From the NCBI GenBank assembly GCA_012837705.1, contig DUQQ01000109.1:1-64000 (forward strand): 64,000 nt of DNA, given 5' to 3'. The first letter of the stretch is position 1, and the number at the start of each line of letters is the position of its first letter. Below, one piece after another: positions 60,085 through 64,000 of this stretch. The notes below the pieces were generated by a model, which was not told the origin of the DNA, did no database searches, and saw nothing but the letters and a program-made list of their open reading frames with translations. The translations under genes and the position numbers were made by a program. Source of the stretch: Hydrogenispora sp. GTDB lineage: Bacteria; Bacillota; UBA4882; UBA10575.

Positions 60085-62070
60085 CTATTCGGCAAGCTGG
60101 TAAATTATATCAGACAAGGGTCTCCTTACCATATAGTAATCATTGGAGTTATTCCATAAGATAAAACCGGAAGCAGGCGAAGCAAGCGTTCCCATAACCT
60201 GCTTAATCAGGTATTCACTATAAACGGGCGCGGTCATCCTTAATTCTCGCCCGGTTAAACGGAAGGCTTGCACATAGGGGCGGATAATACTTTCTCCCTC
60301 TGTCAAAGCCTGCGCCCGAAACGAACCTTCCCGGTAAATATACTCGGCCCGTTCCAAATAATCTACGGGATGAAAGGAGGCCGGAAAATGGGAGGGATAA
60401 TACATGGGACAGATCGCATCTACATACTGGGCAAATACGCGAATGTTCTGCCCGGTCAATCCTTCCATCAGATACCAGCAGTGATAACCGTAAAGGTCGG
60501 CACTGATTGGAATCTGCAGCCGCTTCCGGGCCAAAGCGAGAAAGCCTTCTAAGGCATCAACCCGCCGGGCACCATGGGGTTGATACCGGTAATAACAACG
60601 GCTCAAGTTTCCGTCGGTGGGAAAGCGGATATAATCAAACTGGATCTCATCTACACCCAAGGCTTGCAACTCTTCCGCAATCGCCAGGTTATACTCCCAA
60701 ACCTCCTGGGCATAGGGGTCAACCCAGTGTTCCCGCTGCTCATATGTGGTCGCACCGTCGCCCGTCCGGGCTGCCACCAGATGGCGCCAGGGTCCACCGC
60801 CGTTACGATCCCAGATTGCGTATCGATAATTATCGTAATGGTACAGTCGGCTGTCCTTGAAGACCACCAAACGGCCGATCAGATAGATCCCGTTTTCCTT
60901 CGCTTTTTGGATCAGCCTTTTGGCTTCAAAACGTTTCAGGACAGCACCAATTTGGTGCGCAAAAGCAACTCCGGTGTCATAGGTGATATAGCCCATGTCG
61001 TCTTTAAAGTCAACCACCATGGCGTTTAAACCATTTCTCTTCATAAACTGGATGTGGTTTTCCAGTCGCCGACCAGAGGCAAAATCGGAACGTACATAGA
61101 GCCCGTATTTGTCAGCAGCAAGAGCCCGTCGCTCTTCTTTCGCCGGGTCCACTACCGGAGGAAACGGCGCGGTTACAATCGATACCAGTTCAAAGGCGGG
61201 CCAAGAGTATACTTCGATCCCATCAGCGTATGTAATCTGCAACCACCAAGCTGACGACGGGGAAGGGTCCGCCTCCGTAGGGCGCGGTACCTGCTGGAAA
61301 AGGAGGTTCTTGACCAAACGCCGACCAGTGTCCCCTGTCGCTAATTCCTCCCAGATGTTTAAAGCTTTATTGTAAAGATAGAGCCCATTACCAAAACCGC
61401 AAGCCAAAACGAGCTTGTCTGGATTCTCAGGATGGTAGGCTAAAGCGGCAATCTCTTCCTCATAAGGCGTCTGCTGCAGAAAACTTAAATTCCCGGACAG
61501 CTTTGTCCAGTTACGGCCAGCATTCGTCGTTTCATAAAAGCCCGCAAACGAGGTCCCAACCATAATTTGGGCTTCATTTTCGGGCGCGAGCGCAACCGCC
61601 GTGATCACGCTACCGTTGTTAAAGGGAATGTGCCGCCAAGTTGCACCGTAATCTTCAGAGAGAAAGATCTGGGCCGCGGTCGTCACGGCTACCCGCTGGG
61701 GCCGCGCCGGATCAACGCCGATCGCGGTGAGCAGCGCTGGATGTTCTACCCCCGCCAGCAATCGGGAAGGGAGACCTTCGTTCCGAGCTTCCCAGGTTAC
61801 GCCCGCATCGAACGTCACCATAAAGCCCTCCCGCGGGGAAATTCCGTACCAGAGGAGAGGCCCGGTTTCCACAATCCACGCAGGACCAATCGCCTCTGGA
61901 ATCTCCTCCACTGCAGCTGGCTCCAACCAGTCGCGTTCAGTGGCCAATTCTGGCGCTTCCGGTCCCGAAAAAGGTTCTGCCTCTCCCGGTTCAATAGCCA
62001 AAACAGATGGTGCAACCAGCATCAACATCATACCAAAAAAAAAGCTCCAATAAAAACGACGACTTTTCAT
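60085..62070 (-). CDS. Secreted Asp-box propeller plus glycoside-hydrolase-like barrel (DUF4015 type)
   Basis: A 661-residue exported protein with signal peptide (FFFGMMLMLVAPSVLA). Residues about 70-300 carry Asp-box (BNR/sortilin-like) repeats: VTFDAGVTWEA, LSEDYGATWRH and ETTNAGRNWTK. Residues about 310-655 resemble the DUF4015 putative glycoside hydrolase: YVRSDFASGRRLENHIQFMK, NAMVVDFKDDMGYITYD, WVDPYAQEVWEYNLAIAEEL, GVDEIQFDYIRFPTDG and ICPMYYPSHF. The acidic residues in VVDFKDD and QFDYIRFPTDG are active-site candidates. Substrate is unknown; envelope or spore polysaccharide is plausible. AAAGGAG precedes the ATG at longer than usual spacing. Confidence 0.82.
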   Translation of the reverse strand: MKSRRFYWSFFFGMMLMLVAPSVLAIEPGEAEPFSGPEAPELATERDWLEPAAVEEIPEAIGPAWIVETGPLLWYGISPREGFMVTFDAGVTWEARNEGLPSRLLAGVEHPALLTAIGVDPARPQRVAVTTAAQIFLSEDYGATWRHIPFNNGSVITAVALAPENEAQIMVGTSFAGFYETTNAGRNWTKLSGNLSFLQQTPYEEEIAALAYHPENPDKLVLACGFGNGLYLYNKALNIWEELATGDTGRRLVKNLLFQQVPRPTEADPSPSSAWWLQITYADGIEVYSWPAFELVSIVTAPFPPVVDPAKEERRALAADKYGLYVRSDFASGRRLENHIQFMKRNGLNAMVVDFKDDMGYITYDTGVAFAHQIGAVLKRFEAKRLIQKAKENGIYLIGRLVVFKDSRLYHYDNYRYAIWDRNGGGPWRHLVAARTGDGATTYEQREHWVDPYAQEVWEYNLAIAEELQALGVDEIQFDYIRFPTDGNLSRCYYRYQPHGARRVDALEGFLALARKRLQIPISADLYGYHCWYLMEGLTGQNIRVFAQYVDAICPMYYPSHFPASFHPVDYLERAEYIYREGSFRAQALTEGESIIRPYVQAFRLTGRELRMTAPVYSEYLIKQVMGTLASPASGFILWNNSNDYYMVRRPLSDIIYQLAE

Positions 62071-62166
62071 CTTCCGGGAATCTCCTTTATTAGATTATCC
62101 TCGTAATACTAGGCGAGTTCTTCGGCACCAGTTCTAGAACTCCTCTTTCCAGCACGACCCGTTATT

Positions 62167-64000
62167 TTACTCTGCTTCCTCCTGGGGCGCAACCGGGAGG
62201 GTGAAATAGAAAGTGCTGCCCTGCCCGAGGACGCTTTCAACCCAGACTGTTCCGTTATGGGCTTCCACCAACTTTTTCACGATGTAGAGGCCTAACCCGA
62301 TTCCTTCTTCGTCGGAGGCCTGCACCCGGTAATACCGGTCGAAGATCCGGGGTAAATCTACCGGGCTAATCCCTTGCCCTTCATCTCGAACGGCAATAAC
62401 GACCTGCGGACCGTCGACCCTTAATGCGATCTCAACCATGGTTTCAGGCGATGAATACTTTAAAGCATTGGACAATAGATTAACAAAGATTCGTTCCAAA
62501 CGATTGGGATCGGCTACAACCGTTTGTAAAGGTTCCCCCTTGATCAGGCGGATACGCTCAACGTTGATCACGCCCTGCATCCGTAGTAAAAAATCGGGAA
62601 TAAACCGGTCCAAGTTGATCCGCACCGTCTTCAGGACCAACTGCCCCGATTCGATTCGTGTCGAATCAACAAGGTCAGCGATCATATTATTCATCCGAAG
62701 GGCGGAATCTGCAATCGCTTGTGCGCTATTGGCTATTCTAGTTTCTTCTTTCGCCATTAACCCCAACAGCTGAGCATGGGATAAGATCACCGCCAGCGGA
62801 GAACGGAGATCGTGGGAGACCATATGTAAATAATCCTCCCTAATCTGTTCCAAGTTCCGTAATTCGGTCACATCCCGGATGGTGACCAGATTCATGAAGA
62901 TCTGCCCCTGGCGGTCTTTGACCGCATTTCCACTGATTAAAAGGCGCCGTTCCGTCCCGTCCGCCCGCTTTAATCGGTACTCTTCATCGGTAAAGTAGTG
63001 GCCCGCCAGCAGGCGTGGGGTCAGCAGTTCGTTCAACGCCAGCCGCGATCCGTCGTTCCGGAATAAAGCAGCCGGTGAAAGCAGCTCTTCAATCGTCTCT
63101 GGCCACCCCTGAACGCCGCTGATCTCCAAAGCTACTTTATTGGCCATTAGCAAGCGGCCATTAGGGGCGATCACCAAAACGCCTTCCCCGATATTATCAA
63201 GCAGGACCTGTTTCTGCATATCCTGCCTCTCGGCCTCGGTCCGTACCTTGTGCTCGATGGTCAGGATTCTTGCCCGATCGTGCACCGTTTGCACCGCCTG
63301 TTTTCCGTGGGTATTCTCACGGGAAACTACTCCCCCCTCATCCCTTTGCTCCCCGGTTTTGACCTGTTCGGTTACATCAACAACGATAAATAAAAGCACG
63401 GGCGCTTCGGACTCATCCAGCTCCAAACGGATAATGGTTAGACGCCAGTAAACAACCCCCCGCTTAAAACCGTCAATCCGAAATTCAGTAGCAACAAAGG
63501 GCTCCCCCGTCATAGCCACATTATCACAAGCGCGGACCAGACCATTTTCTTGGGCACCCGGGATCGTTTCAAAGATAGTACGCCCTAATGCGTTCTTGTT
63601 CTCCTCCAAGAACCCCCGGTAAACGGAGTTCGCCCATTGAAGCCGCAAAGCAACGCTATCGTACACCGCAATCCCGACCGGTAAATTACTGAGCACCACT
63701 TCTGCCGAGAGGAGCTGCTCAATCCGGCGTTTTTGGAGAGCATCAATGAGTTTTTGGTTGGCCTGCCCTTGGTCGTCGGCCCTTTGGTCCCCAGGTAAGG
63801 TGGGAAAGCCAAAATCACCTTCCCAACCTTCTGAAAACAAAAGTAACCATCCGGCAAAAGCTTGGTCCCAACCGAAGAGCGGAAGAATCTTCAGGGTTTC
63901 CGTAATAAATGGTTCCTTCCTCTCCTTCACCTGGTTACAAAGGCCACGTAACTTCGGATCGAAATCGGAGATAAGCTGGTTGATACCGACTCCATGCCAA
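62167..64000 (-). CDS. PAS-domain sensor histidine kinase, 5' end outside window
   Basis: At least 610 residues. The frame stays open past the GTG at 63930 to the window edge and looks coding there (NQLISDFDPKLRGL), so the true start lies beyond 64000. Two PAS domains are seen (LPVGIAVYDSVALRLQWANS and NIGEGVLVIAPNGRLLMANK), separated by a helical linker. The kinase core has H-box MVSHDLRSPLAV, N-box NLLSNALKYSS, and G motifs DEGQGIS and GIGLGLYIVKKL. No transmembrane segments are visible in this part, so sensing may be cytosolic. No response regulator lies downstream in the window. Confidence 0.92.
   Translation of the reverse strand, partial: WHGVGINQLISDFDPKLRGLCNQVKERKEPFITETLKILPLFGWDQAFAGWLLLFSEGWEGDFGFPTLPGDQRADDQGQANQKLIDALQKRRIEQLLSAEVVLSNLPVGIAVYDSVALRLQWANSVYRGFLEENKNALGRTIFETIPGAQENGLVRACDNVAMTGEPFVATEFRIDGFKRGVVYWRLTIIRLELDESEAPVLLFIVVDVTEQVKTGEQRDEGGVVSRENTHGKQAVQTVHDRARILTIEHKVRTEAERQDMQKQVLLDNIGEGVLVIAPNGRLLMANKVALEISGVQGWPETIEELLSPAALFRNDGSRLALNELLTPRLLAGHYFTDEEYRLKRADGTERRLLISGNAVKDRQGQIFMNLVTIRDVTELRNLEQIREDYLHMVSHDLRSPLAVILSHAQLLGLMAKEETRIANSAQAIADSALRMNNMIADLVDSTRIESGQLVLKTVRINLDRFIPDFLLRMQGVINVERIRLIKGEPLQTVVADPNRLERIFVNLLSNALKYSSPETMVEIALRVDGPQVVIAVRDEGQGISPVDLPRIFDRYYRVQASDEEGIGLGLYIVKKLVEAHNGTVWVESVLGQGSTFYFTLPVAPQEEAE

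Noticed and set aside
1-64000. CRISPR arrays, tRNA or rRNA genes, insertion sequences, prophage or integron features
   Set aside because: No regular direct repeats with spacers, no transposase or integrase frames, and no cloverleaf or rRNA signature were noticed on either strand.

Overview
The window reads as chromosomal DNA of a spore-forming Firmicute (Bacillota) that probably also has an outer membrane. The Firmicute signal is the ordered block ctsR-mcsA-mcsB-clpC-radA-disA-carD-yacL-ispDF. The sporulation signal is yabP, a SpoIID-type protein and yyaC. The diderm signal is a porin-like barrel (44259-45284), an Omp85-like barrel (35564-36682) and a small barrel-like protein (59508-60002), all ending in an aromatic residue. 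A Limnochordia/Hydrogenispora-like lineage would fit, but that is inference. No tRNA, rRNA, CRISPR array, prophage or insertion sequence was seen. Coding is dense and mostly on the minus strand.

Layout. 1-10 kb: the 3' end of a YqhG-like gene, the overlapping ylbF-prmA-rsmE operon, a CapA-like protein fused to a phosphate-binding-like domain, the satD/DUF3307 pair, an intracellular subtilase, and a DUF4080 radical SAM gene coupled to a tRNA adenine methyltransferase. 10-21 kb: a 30-residue membrane peptide, apt, serA behind a T-box leader, a GH2-family protein lacking both catalytic glutamates, thiBPQ behind a TPP riboswitch, and an ispD-ispF fusion. 21-31 kb: the proteostasis, DNA repair and c-di-AMP block with a CtsR operator, then a LysM/M23 peptidase. 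31-41 kb: rho, HDOD and cheB; a three-gene envelope cluster (secreted peptidase-propeller, Omp85-like barrel, beta-repeat protein); yabP, spoIID-like and mazG; yyaC. 41-49 kb: ROK kinase, an orphan MsmX/UgpC ATPase, a porin, uvrC, a small promoter-terminator unit without a normal start codon, and an HD-GYP protein. 49-64 kb: tldD/tldE, a patatin, an SMP-30 protein, asnA/asnS, a second HD-GYP protein, rseP, a small barrel, a secreted Asp-box/glycosidase-like protein, and a PAS histidine kinase cut by the right edge.

Themes. Envelope biogenesis runs through the window (Omp85-like, porin, RseP, CapA-like, M23, SpoIID-like). Second-messenger genes are frequent (DisA, two HD-GYP paralogues, an HDOD protein). 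RNA-level control is visible at serA (T-box), thiB (TPP) and in a two-copy structured element of unknown function placed just 3' of serA and of the M23 gene. The strongest candidates for something undescribed are that repeated element, the start-less transcription unit at 47.7-48.1 kb, the catalytically dead GH2 protein, and the peptidase-propeller/Omp85 cluster.
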